63,835 nt of DNA from Myxococcales bacterium (GTDB lineage Bacteria; Lernaellota; Lernaellaia; Lernaellales; Lernaellaceae). This document shows positions 1 to 7,114 of the stretch, piece by piece (the stretch's first letter is position 1; every line of letters starts with the position of its first letter). The stretch lies in the NCBI GenBank assembly GCA_012517325.1, contig JAAYVF010000036.1, forward strand, positions 1 through 63,835, written 5' to 3'. The notes under the pieces are model-generated. The model was not told the DNA's origin. It was given only the letters and a program-made list of their open reading frames with translations, and made no database searches. The position numbers and the translations under genes were made by a program.

Positions 1-1
1 C

Positions 2-61
2 CTTACCGGCGCCGCGTACAACCTGCTGCGCCTGGCGCGCCTGAACCCCGCCCCCGCGTGA
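2..61 (+). CDS. C-terminal fragment of an insertion-sequence transposase
   Basis: Only the last 19 codons and a TGA stop lie in the window. The translation, LTGAAYNLLRLARLNPAPA, resembles the conserved tail of DDE transposases, where a motif like LTAAAYNLxRL follows the catalytic region (family knowledge, IS1182/IS5/IS4-like groups). A terminal-inverted-repeat-like motif sits 126 bases downstream at 187-206, which fits the right end of one element. The rest of the gene is outside the window, so neither the family nor whether the element is intact can be settled. Confidence 0.55.
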   Translation, partial: LTGAAYNLLRLARLNPAPA

Positions 62-315
62 TCGAGCCGCCCGCCGGGCGGCCCGCGCCGCCCCGGCGGC
101 ACCAAATATCCCACCAGCGATCGCCGTTTTTGCTGCCGCAATCGCCATCAACCCGCTTCACTTCGAAAATTCATGCCGGAAAGTCGATTCTTCAACAGCC
201 TGCTAGTACGGCCGTCGCCATCGCTGTCTGAAGGCTGATCCATCGGATGTCGGCGCGATCGGAGGCTTGATGGAGGGTTTTTCGGGTCCGTTCGTTACAG
301 AACTGTCGCCGTGGT
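62..315. other. Non-coding stretch behind the IS end
   Basis: Apart from the terminal-repeat motif at 187-206 there is nothing recognisable. The reading frames here have no credible start and no similarity that I recognise. It separates the IS remnant from the 3' end of the minus-strand gene at 316. Confidence 0.5.
187..206. mobile_element. Probable right terminal inverted repeat of the left-edge IS
   Basis: Read on the minus strand this is CTAGCAGGCTGTTGAAGAAT. It resembles IS ends of the GGCTGTTGAAAAA type. It lies just beyond the transposase stop, where an IS right end is expected. A near copy sits at 49163-49181. The left end is outside the window. Confidence 0.45.
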
Positions 316-2130
316 CTAGTTAGCCACCGCGCCACTTCGCGACGCTTCAAGCGCCAGGCGCGCGGCGGTATCCGCGCTGACGAGCCGAACATGCGCCGGC
401 AATATTTTGACCAACGTCAGGAATGAATTTTCGAGGTCCAGCCCCCCGTCGCTGGTCAGGTAGACATAAGCGACGGTGCCGCGCGGGTAATCCCCCAACT
501 CCTGGGCCATTTTTTCGGGGCTCAAGTAAAAAGGTTTTGTCAGGCCGGCGCCGCTGTCGTCGATGCCGCGCCACTCGCGCGGCCGGAACAACACCACTTC
601 GCCGCCGTCCCGGCCGACGAGCACCTTGAAGAAACGATCGGGTTCCGCCCACGTGAAGGTCGGGAACATGTAGGGGACATTGACCGGAAACAAGCCGCGG
701 ATGACACCGCCTTCTCTGGCGTATTTCGGCAAAAACTCCGTTTCGGCGCGCCGCCAGGTGTTCCACCATTCCCAGTCAACGGTGGATTCGGCGCCAAGCA
801 GCAGGGCGTCGCGTTCCGTCGCGGCCACGAACTCGTCCTGCATTTCATCATTCAGTGAGGCGGGATAGGCGTAGAGGTGGCCGCTGGGCGGGAGCATGAA
901 GTAGTCCTTCCCGGTCTGGTGGCTCTGGTCGTAGTACCATTCGAGCACGTCGGGGGCGAGGTACGACAGGTGGGGGGAGATGGTCCAGGTGATCGGCGCG
1001 CAGGAGTCGTCCGGCTGATCGCAGGCGGCGAGGCGTTGCCGAATCCATTGGCTGCGGGCGTCCATGATAAAGGCGATGTTGTCCCCGTCGCCCACCACGA
1101 ACGCCACGTAAGTCTTCTCGGGGTCGTATGCTACTTCTTCCGGCGCGTTCTGTTCGATCTCGTTCGCTTCGCGAATCGGCTCGCGCCGCGAGGAAAAGAA
1201 GGATAGGTTGTTCACCCCGGCGGTCGCGATTTGCCCCAGGTTGCGCGATTCCACGCAGCGGGTTTGCGACTCGAAAAGGAACCCGCCGAAAACCTTCCAA
1301 TAGCTGGCATACCCGTAGACGCCGATCAGGCTCGGCCAGGGATTCTTGCCGGCGATCTCTTCAAGCAGCTCGTTTTCTGGCGTCGATTTGATGCAACCGT
1401 TGATCAGAAAAGTGACGAACAGCCGCGCGGAAAACACATAGTCGACCAGGGACGCATCCAGGTCGCCGGTCAGGGCGGGATCCCAGACGCGCGGGTCATT
1501 CTCGTCGTAGCCGGGGTTGATCATCGCCCAACCGGTCGTTTGAGCGACGTAGTTTTCGTAGATGTATTTCGTCGCGAGGTAGGGCGTGTTCCGTTCCGCC
1601 AGTTCAACGACGGCATCGAACACCGGGGTGGCGCAGGCGACTTGCATTCCCTCGTCCAACGGGATCGCCCCCAGGACGGCGCCGACGGTGAGAATATTGG
1701 GAAGCAGTTCTTGTTGCGCGGCGTAGGAGTAGCGCAAGCACGGAAAGTCGGCCACGCAAGCCGCCAGGAAATCGGCCGCGCCGACGGACTCACTCGGTTC
1801 CCAGGCGAGTTCATCCAACCATCGGGCATCCGGCTCTTTCAGGATGGTGTAGACGGAACCGCCGTGCTGACGATTGTACAAGCCGGCACAGGCCTGGATC
1901 GCCAACCGCACGGCCGGCGACGATTCCGACTCGAGATCCACTGCCGTGAAGGCGGGCGCACCCGTTGTGTCATCGTCGGCGGCGTCATCGTCATCGTCAT
2001 CATCATCGTCGACGGCGTCGTCATCCGCCGCGTCATCGCCGGTCGCATCGTCATCGTCGCCGCAGCCGGCCAAGGTCAGACCGCAACAAATCAGGAAGAG
2101 CCAAAGGACGATCATTGAACTTGTTTTCAC
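316..2130 (-). CDS. Asp-rich lipoprotein of the GxGYxYP putative glycoside hydrolase type
   Basis: This 604-residue secreted lipoprotein has a GTG start at 2130, chosen because a GGAGAG ribosome site (2142-2137) precedes it by six bases and the result is a short lipoprotein signal peptide: Lys2, a hydrophobic stretch, then LAGC with Cys23. An Asp-dominated tract covers roughly residues 25-55. The remaining domain contains GDGDN (347-351) and GHLYAYP (417-423). These look like the hallmark motifs of the GxGYxYP family of putative glycoside hydrolases, the second in degenerate form (family knowledge). It probably sits on the outer membrane. The substrate is unknown. The upstream ATG alternatives would bury the signal peptide. 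Confidence 0.7.
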   Translation of the reverse strand: MKTSSMIVLWLFLICCGLTLAGCGDDDDATGDDAADDDAVDDDDDDDDDAADDDTTGAPAFTAVDLESESSPAVRLAIQACAGLYNRQHGGSVYTILKEPDARWLDELAWEPSESVGAADFLAACVADFPCLRYSYAAQQELLPNILTVGAVLGAIPLDEGMQVACATPVFDAVVELAERNTPYLATKYIYENYVAQTTGWAMINPGYDENDPRVWDPALTGDLDASLVDYVFSARLFVTFLINGCIKSTPENELLEEIAGKNPWPSLIGVYGYASYWKVFGGFLFESQTRCVESRNLGQIATAGVNNLSFFSSRREPIREANEIEQNAPEEVAYDPEKTYVAFVVGDGDNIAFIMDARSQWIRQRLAACDQPDDSCAPITWTISPHLSYLAPDVLEWYYDQSHQTGKDYFMLPPSGHLYAYPASLNDEMQDEFVAATERDALLLGAESTVDWEWWNTWRRAETEFLPKYAREGGVIRGLFPVNVPYMFPTFTWAEPDRFFKVLVGRDGGEVVLFRPREWRGIDDSGAGLTKPFYLSPEKMAQELGDYPRGTVAYVYLTSDGGLDLENSFLTLVKILPAHVRLVSADTAARLALEASRSGAVAN

Positions 2131-2136
2131 GATGCA

Positions 2137-2142
2137 CTCTCC
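2137..2142 (-). promoter_or_regulatory. Shine-Dalgarno site that fixes the GTG start of the GxGYxYP-like lipoprotein
   Basis: GGAGAG on the minus strand, six bases before GTG at 2130. The next in-frame ATG (2115) has no comparable site and would delete the basic N-terminus of the signal peptide. Confidence 0.6.
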
Positions 2143-2339
2143 AAGTAAGGGCCATACTGAATAGAAGCATTTTGTCGGGTCGGACGCAAGTTTTTTCGAA
2201 ATCGCGCGCGATGCCGCCGAGGGTTTCGGGGAGGAAAATGGAACCGTTGAGGTTGAGACAGCGGCAGCGTCGTGATTCGGCATCCGTTGCGGGCGGAAAC
2301 GAAAGCCGCCCGCCGATCGGGAAGGGGTGTTTTCAGAGG

Positions 2340-5147
2340 TTATTTTTTTGAAAGGCCGTCAAGAATCGCCCCGGCCAGATAGGAGGGTTTCCATTTCGTG
2401 CCTGATTGTTTGGCGATTTTTAATTGTTGCCAAGCGAGATCCAGATTGCCGGAACGAAGTGAAGCAAGCGCCTGCGCCAGCAGAATGTTGGCGCGTAAAA
2501 GGGAATAGTGGAAGCGCGCGTTGTCATCCGCGGGGTTGATGGCCAAAGCGGCGGCATAGTGGCGCAAAGCTTCCCGGTGTTCGGGAGTGTCGCGATACAA
2601 ATCCTTGCTGTTTTCCAGTTGCAACCGCGCTTCGATGATTTGGCCGGCGATGACCTCTTGCGTGGCGGAAAACCACCGCGTCAACTCCCGGCGCACCTCG
2701 GCATCCGCATCGCCGAGTCCGTTGATCGCCGGGTAGCCGGATTGCCTGAACGGCGCCATGCCGCGTAAGGCAAAATAGGAGGTGAATTGAAAAAGCCTGG
2801 CCGAGGAAAATTCCAACAGCGGATGATCGTCCGTATGAAGCGGTCCATCCCCCGTATAGGCGCGGACAGTGTCCTCGTCCATGAAAAACGAATCGAGGAG
2901 CGAGTAAACTCCGGCGGCATGGGAAACGGCAAGATCGGCTTGGACCGGCGGCAGTTCAGCCCGCTGGACGAACGAAGGCCAGTCGATGCGTAGCTTTTCC
3001 TGAGTGCCGAGGAGAACGATCGAGTCGTCGGTCCATTTGTACCAGATGGTCGTATGCGGAAAAGCGGCCTGAAAAGTGCGCACCAGCATCTTGAAATCGG
3101 CTTCGGTCATGCCGAACAGCGGCAGCCATTGCGAAACGATGCCGCCGGGACGAAGGATCCGTTTGCACTCCTCGTAAAAATCCAGCGTATAGAAACTCGC
3201 ATTGCCGCTGGAAAAGACGGGATGAATGATGCCCGGTTGGATCACGTCGTATTTTCGATCGGTCGCCAATACGTAGTTGCGGCCGTCATCGATGCGCACC
3301 CGCACCTGCGGATCGGAAAGAATGTCGGTCGGCGAGCCGGTTGAAGGTCTTGCGACCGACAATTCGCAAGCCTCCAATTCGGCGATATCCACATTAACCC
3401 CGTATTGTCGGGCGGCGAGGGTGGTGAACCCGATCCCCAGGCCGATCAGCAGCATGTCATGCGCTTGCGGAGCCAGGAGGAGCGGAAGATGGGCAATCAT
3501 GGTATGGCTTGGCCGGTCGCGCAAGGAATCATCCGAGCAGACTACGCCATCGATCGCCATTCCTTTGTCGCCGCCGGCTTCAACGACGGAGACGATCGCT
3601 TCCAGCCCTTCGCAATAGCTGTTCAGCTTCGGGGTGAACGCGGCCTTGACCGCCGGCTTCCAATCCTCGGCATTGTTCGCCGGCGAATCATCGAGCGGAA
3701 GAGAGACTTGCATCGGGCCGGCGTCGCGGATCAGCGGCCGCCGCGGATTGACGATCAACGTGAGCGCCGCGAAAGCGATCAACGCGATCGCCGCGAGAAG
3801 CAGCGGTCGTTTCTTTTTTTGGCCGGCGGCGATGAAAACGTGAATCGCCAGGCCGAGCGCCAGGCTGGCCCCGGCGATCAAAACGATCCCGCTTTTTATG
3901 CCGCAGAGCGGCAACAGAACGAAAGCGGCAATCGGCGCGCCGAGGATGCTGCCGGCCGTATCCAGCGAGGCGATGACCGCCATCTTCCGGCCCGTGCCGA
4001 TGTCGATTCCCTTGTACATCGCGGCAATGAGCGGCAAGGTGGCGCCGGTACAGAAGGACGGAAAAAACACGATCAGCAGCGACGGCAGGAAATAACCGAT
4101 GATCCGGCCGCCTGCGGTCGGCCCGAGGATGAAGTAGCCGAAATATTGAAAAAACATGAATCCGCCAAGCAGCAGGATGGAAGCCGCGGCAGACAGCCCG
4201 ATTCCATACTGCAGCTTAGCCAGGGCGGCGAGCGGATCGGCGAGGCGCGGCAGACGGCGGGTCATTCGATAACTGCCGGCGGTCAACCCCAGCAAGGTGA
4301 TGGTTAAAATGGACGAAAATACATAAACATTATTGCCGATGAAAACCACCAACAGACGAATCCAAAGCAATTCGAAAGCCATGCTGGCGAAGCCCTGAAG
4401 ACCAAAGATCCAGAGCGCGATTTTCAACGATCCCGGCATGCCTGCTTTTCCGGCGATCGAAGGCGCCGCGGCCGGCAACCCGGTTTGAACGCGGTCGCCG
4501 GTTGTCGTTTCGCCGTGAAGAAACGCGCGGAGCAAACAAACCATACCGACAAAAATACTGATGGACGCGCCGATCCAGGCCGTGTTCTTCACGCCGACGC
4601 GTTCCATGAGGACAAATCCCGCCGCGGCCGCGCCGACCATCGCGCCAAGATTGTTGACGGTATACATTCGCCCGGTATCACCGCCGGATAAGCGTTCCTT
4701 GGCAGAATACACCGACATGACCACGGGAAAAGTTCCGCCCATCAGCGAAGTCGGAACGATCAGCAGGGCGACCGCGAAGGCCAGACGGATCAAACTCAGG
4801 GAGAGGTGGCCGGGTACGGCGGGCCAGAGTTGAATATAAAGACCTTTCAGAATCTCGAGGATGGCGGGGAACGAGAAAGCGAAGAGCCCGATGCCGATTT
4901 CCATCAGGCCTAGAAGAAACCAGGGATGCTTGCTGCGGTCGACGAGACGGCCGAACCAGAAGCTGCCAAGCGTTAATCCCGCCATGTAGGCCGAAATGAC
5001 GGCGCTCGAAGCATAGGTGGTGACGCCGAGAACGAGGCTGAGGTTGCGCATCCAGACGACTTGAAAGAGAAGAGCGCTTGCTCCCGACAAGAAAAACAGA
5101 AAGGCCAACAGTAGGCGATCCGGTTGGCGACGAACCTGACTCGGCAT
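2340..5147 (-). CDS. Polytopic membrane protein with C-terminal spermidine-synthase-like domain
   Basis: This protein is 935 residues from the ATG at 5147, preceded by GGGGA. The N-terminal half has many hydrophobic helices (first helix near residues 15-35) in the pattern of fused MFS-like/spermidine synthase proteins. The C-terminal half carries a Rossmann methyltransferase-like fold with the nucleotide-site motif LLIGLGIGFTTLAA, followed by an acidic position in VDIAELE, as in spermidine synthase homologues. A helical, TPR-like tail of about 100 residues ends the protein. Such fusions are common in environmental bacteria but their reaction is not established, so polyamine synthesis should not be assumed. 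It lies 49 bases downstream of the SGNH-like gene and is probably co-transcribed with it. Confidence 0.75.
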   Translation of the reverse strand: MPSQVRRQPDRLLLAFLFFLSGASALLFQVVWMRNLSLVLGVTTYASSAVISAYMAGLTLGSFWFGRLVDRSKHPWFLLGLMEIGIGLFAFSFPAILEILKGLYIQLWPAVPGHLSLSLIRLAFAVALLIVPTSLMGGTFPVVMSVYSAKERLSGGDTGRMYTVNNLGAMVGAAAAGFVLMERVGVKNTAWIGASISIFVGMVCLLRAFLHGETTTGDRVQTGLPAAAPSIAGKAGMPGSLKIALWIFGLQGFASMAFELLWIRLLVVFIGNNVYVFSSILTITLLGLTAGSYRMTRRLPRLADPLAALAKLQYGIGLSAAASILLLGGFMFFQYFGYFILGPTAGGRIIGYFLPSLLIVFFPSFCTGATLPLIAAMYKGIDIGTGRKMAVIASLDTAGSILGAPIAAFVLLPLCGIKSGIVLIAGASLALGLAIHVFIAAGQKKKRPLLLAAIALIAFAALTLIVNPRRPLIRDAGPMQVSLPLDDSPANNAEDWKPAVKAAFTPKLNSYCEGLEAIVSVVEAGGDKGMAIDGVVCSDDSLRDRPSHTMIAHLPLLLAPQAHDMLLIGLGIGFTTLAARQYGVNVDIAELEACELSVARPSTGSPTDILSDPQVRVRIDDGRNYVLATDRKYDVIQPGIIHPVFSSGNASFYTLDFYEECKRILRPGGIVSQWLPLFGMTEADFKMLVRTFQAAFPHTTIWYKWTDDSIVLLGTQEKLRIDWPSFVQRAELPPVQADLAVSHAAGVYSLLDSFFMDEDTVRAYTGDGPLHTDDHPLLEFSSARLFQFTSYFALRGMAPFRQSGYPAINGLGDADAEVRRELTRWFSATQEVIAGQIIEARLQLENSKDLYRDTPEHREALRHYAAALAINPADDNARFHYSLLRANILLAQALASLRSGNLDLAWQQLKIAKQSGTKWKPSYLAGAILDGLSKK

Positions 5148-5196
5148 GCAATGATCCCCAATCACTCTTGATTCGTAGGTCGTTTCCGTCGGTAAA

Positions 5197-6582
5197 TTAT
5201 TCAACCGCGCCCGGTGGATGTCCAGCGACACCAGGATCGTCGGTGGAAAGCAGCTTTTCCCAATGAAATCTTTCAATCATCGCCGGCGCGGCCGGCAGGG
5301 GCGACGGTTCGCCGGGGCCGGGCACAATCACCCCCGTTTCCAGCAATACCCGCGCCGCTTCGCGGGCCAGCAACTCGTAACCCTGCCAGTTCATGTGGTG
5401 AAAATCGACGAAGTATCGTTCATCGGGGATCCCGTGCGGCGAGGCGTTTTCCAGGGCTTTTTCAAAGTCGATCAGCGGCAGGTTTTCGCGCGCCGCCAAA
5501 TCGCGAATGAAAACGTTGCGCGACGGGCGCGTGCGATTCAGGGGATTGAGTTGCACGTACAGGAAATACAGGTCCCGTGCTTCCTCCCAGCGATTCAAGG
5601 CTTCGAGACACCGGGCCATGTAATAGGTGGAAAACGCCTGGTTGGGGCTGCCGGCCAAGGCTTGCAGCGCTTCTTCCCAACGCTGCTCGGCCATCAGTTT
5701 TTTCCCTTGTTCGATGAACCGGTCGTCGGCCGGAAGCCGCGGGCTGACCCCGTGCGAGTCCTGGAATTCCGGCCGGAATGGGTATCGGACGTTGATCGGC
5801 ATGGTGGCCAGCGCCACGCGGACGTGCTCCTTTCGGGCGGCGGCGATCATTCGCCGGATATTATTTTCATAGTTGTTTTCGATCTTTTGATTGTCCGGAT
5901 CCTGTGGCGCGAAATAGCGGCGCTCGTCGAGGGCCGGTTCGCGGAGCAGGACTTTTTTCAGCGCCCGGTAAAGGATGAAGCGATGCGCGATTTCACTGAA
6001 TTTCGCGGGAACAAAGCCCTCGTTGTTGCCCACGGCCACAATCAGCAGATCCGGATGCAGGCGTACGATGGTTTCGACGATACCGCGGATGCCAAACGAA
6101 TTCTGGCAGCCGGCGCCGAAGTTGACGCCTTCGAAGCGGCGCGATGGAAGTTGGCAGGACAAATCGGCTTGCAACCAGGTCGTGATGTCGCCGTAACCCA
6201 GGGTGTGCTCCAGCGTATTGTACGGAAAGCCCTGGATGAACGATTCACCGGTGACGAAGAAACGGAAGGTGCCGGGCGGCTTTTCCCGGAGGAACACCTG
6301 ATCGGCCATGTTGTCGGCGTGGACCCGCCAGGCCGGACCGGCGGGTAAAACCGACGGGGTTAGAAAATCGATCGGCGCCTGGGCCACCATGTCGTCGAGG
6401 CGGGTTGTTTTAATCAGTCCCCGTTGTTCCAGCAGTCGTAGCGTAAGGGACGCGGCAACGAACAGCACGAAGAAAGGCACGAAGACGAAAATCGCTCGTC
6501 GGACCCGGAACCGAGCCGGCCGGATACCGCGCCGCCCGCGGCCAGGGTGGATATTTTTATCGAGTTTTACGATCCCTTTCAT
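5197..6582 (-). CDS. Membrane-anchored SGNH/GDSL-like protein with TPR-like insert
   Basis: This protein is 461 residues from the ATG at 6582, preceded by AGGACG. It has a basic N-terminus and a single transmembrane helix near residues 30-52, so the bulk is extracytoplasmic. The sequence FFVTGESFIQGFPY matches block I of SGNH hydrolases with Glu in place of Asp (G-E-S). NFGAGCQNSFG and VAVGNNEGF look like blocks II and III, and DFHHMNWQGYELLA looks like the C-terminal D-x-x-H block. A region near the centre (EEALQALAGS, ARCLEALNRWEEARDLYFLY) reads as a TPR pair. It is a probable esterase or acyl-transfer protein; the substrate is unknown. The polytopic gene follows it closely. Confidence 0.65.
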   Translation of the reverse strand: MKGIVKLDKNIHPGRGRRGIRPARFRVRRAIFVFVPFFVLFVAASLTLRLLEQRGLIKTTRLDDMVAQAPIDFLTPSVLPAGPAWRVHADNMADQVFLREKPPGTFRFFVTGESFIQGFPYNTLEHTLGYGDITTWLQADLSCQLPSRRFEGVNFGAGCQNSFGIRGIVETIVRLHPDLLIVAVGNNEGFVPAKFSEIAHRFILYRALKKVLLREPALDERRYFAPQDPDNQKIENNYENNIRRMIAAARKEHVRVALATMPINVRYPFRPEFQDSHGVSPRLPADDRFIEQGKKLMAEQRWEEALQALAGSPNQAFSTYYMARCLEALNRWEEARDLYFLYVQLNPLNRTRPSRNVFIRDLAARENLPLIDFEKALENASPHGIPDERYFVDFHHMNWQGYELLAREAARVLLETGVIVPGPGEPSPLPAAPAMIERFHWEKLLSTDDPGVAGHPPGAVE

Positions 6583-6640
6583 GGTCGTCCTGACGGCGAA
6601 CGACGATACCCGGATCCGATCGAACGGTGGAAACGCCCGC

Positions 6641-6994
6641 TCAACAATAGGTCTGCACGCATTCCGCGGCGCAATCGCCAGCGGCACTGCAGTCGGCATA
6701 CTGGTTCATACAGGCGCACTCGCACGAAAGATCGCCCGCGGAATCGGCACAATCGTCGGCAAAGGCGTCGTAATCATCGAGACAATCCGCGACGGTCGGG
6801 TTAAAACCGCAATCGACCGCCCAGTCGCACATGCTTTGCACATTGCAGGCCACGTTATTGTTGCCGTTGGTGGCATTGTCATCTTCGGTCGTGTCGTCGT
6901 TGTCGTCGTCATCGTCATCATCGCCGCAGGAAACGGCCGTCAAACCCGCGCCGAGAACAAACACCAATACCATGACCCAACAAAAGGTTTTCAT
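6641..6994 (-). CDS. Small Cys-rich, Asp-rich lipoprotein
   Basis: This lipoprotein is 117 residues from the ATG at 6994, with GGAGGG six bases before it. A hydrophobic signal ends in AVSC, followed directly by GDDDDDDDNDD. The mature part of about 70 residues contains twelve cysteines spaced through an acidic chain, an even number that would permit six disulfides. No family is recognised. It is the first of a run of minus-strand genes (to 2340), but 58 bases separate it from the SGNH-like gene, so co-transcription is only possible. It may be a disulfide-rigid surface peptide or a metal binder. Confidence 0.65.
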   Translation of the reverse strand: MKTFCWVMVLVFVLGAGLTAVSCGDDDDDDDNDDTTEDDNATNGNNNVACNVQSMCDWAVDCGFNPTVADCLDDYDAFADDCADSAGDLSCECACMNQYADCSAAGDCAAECVQTYC

Positions 6995-7114
6995 TTTTCC
7001 CTCCGTCTTGAATGGCTGCGATCCCAGCAAAACACTTCAGGCGGTCGAAGGCAAGTTTATTCATCTTCCCTGATCCGGGAATAAGGGATGGAAGGTAGGC
7101 CGGCAACGACGGCC

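Noticed and set aside
2289-2313. Hairpin GCGGGCGG/CCGCCCGC as terminator of the minus-strand gene at 2340
   Set aside because: The 8-bp stem is good, but no T run follows on the minus strand, so it was not called.
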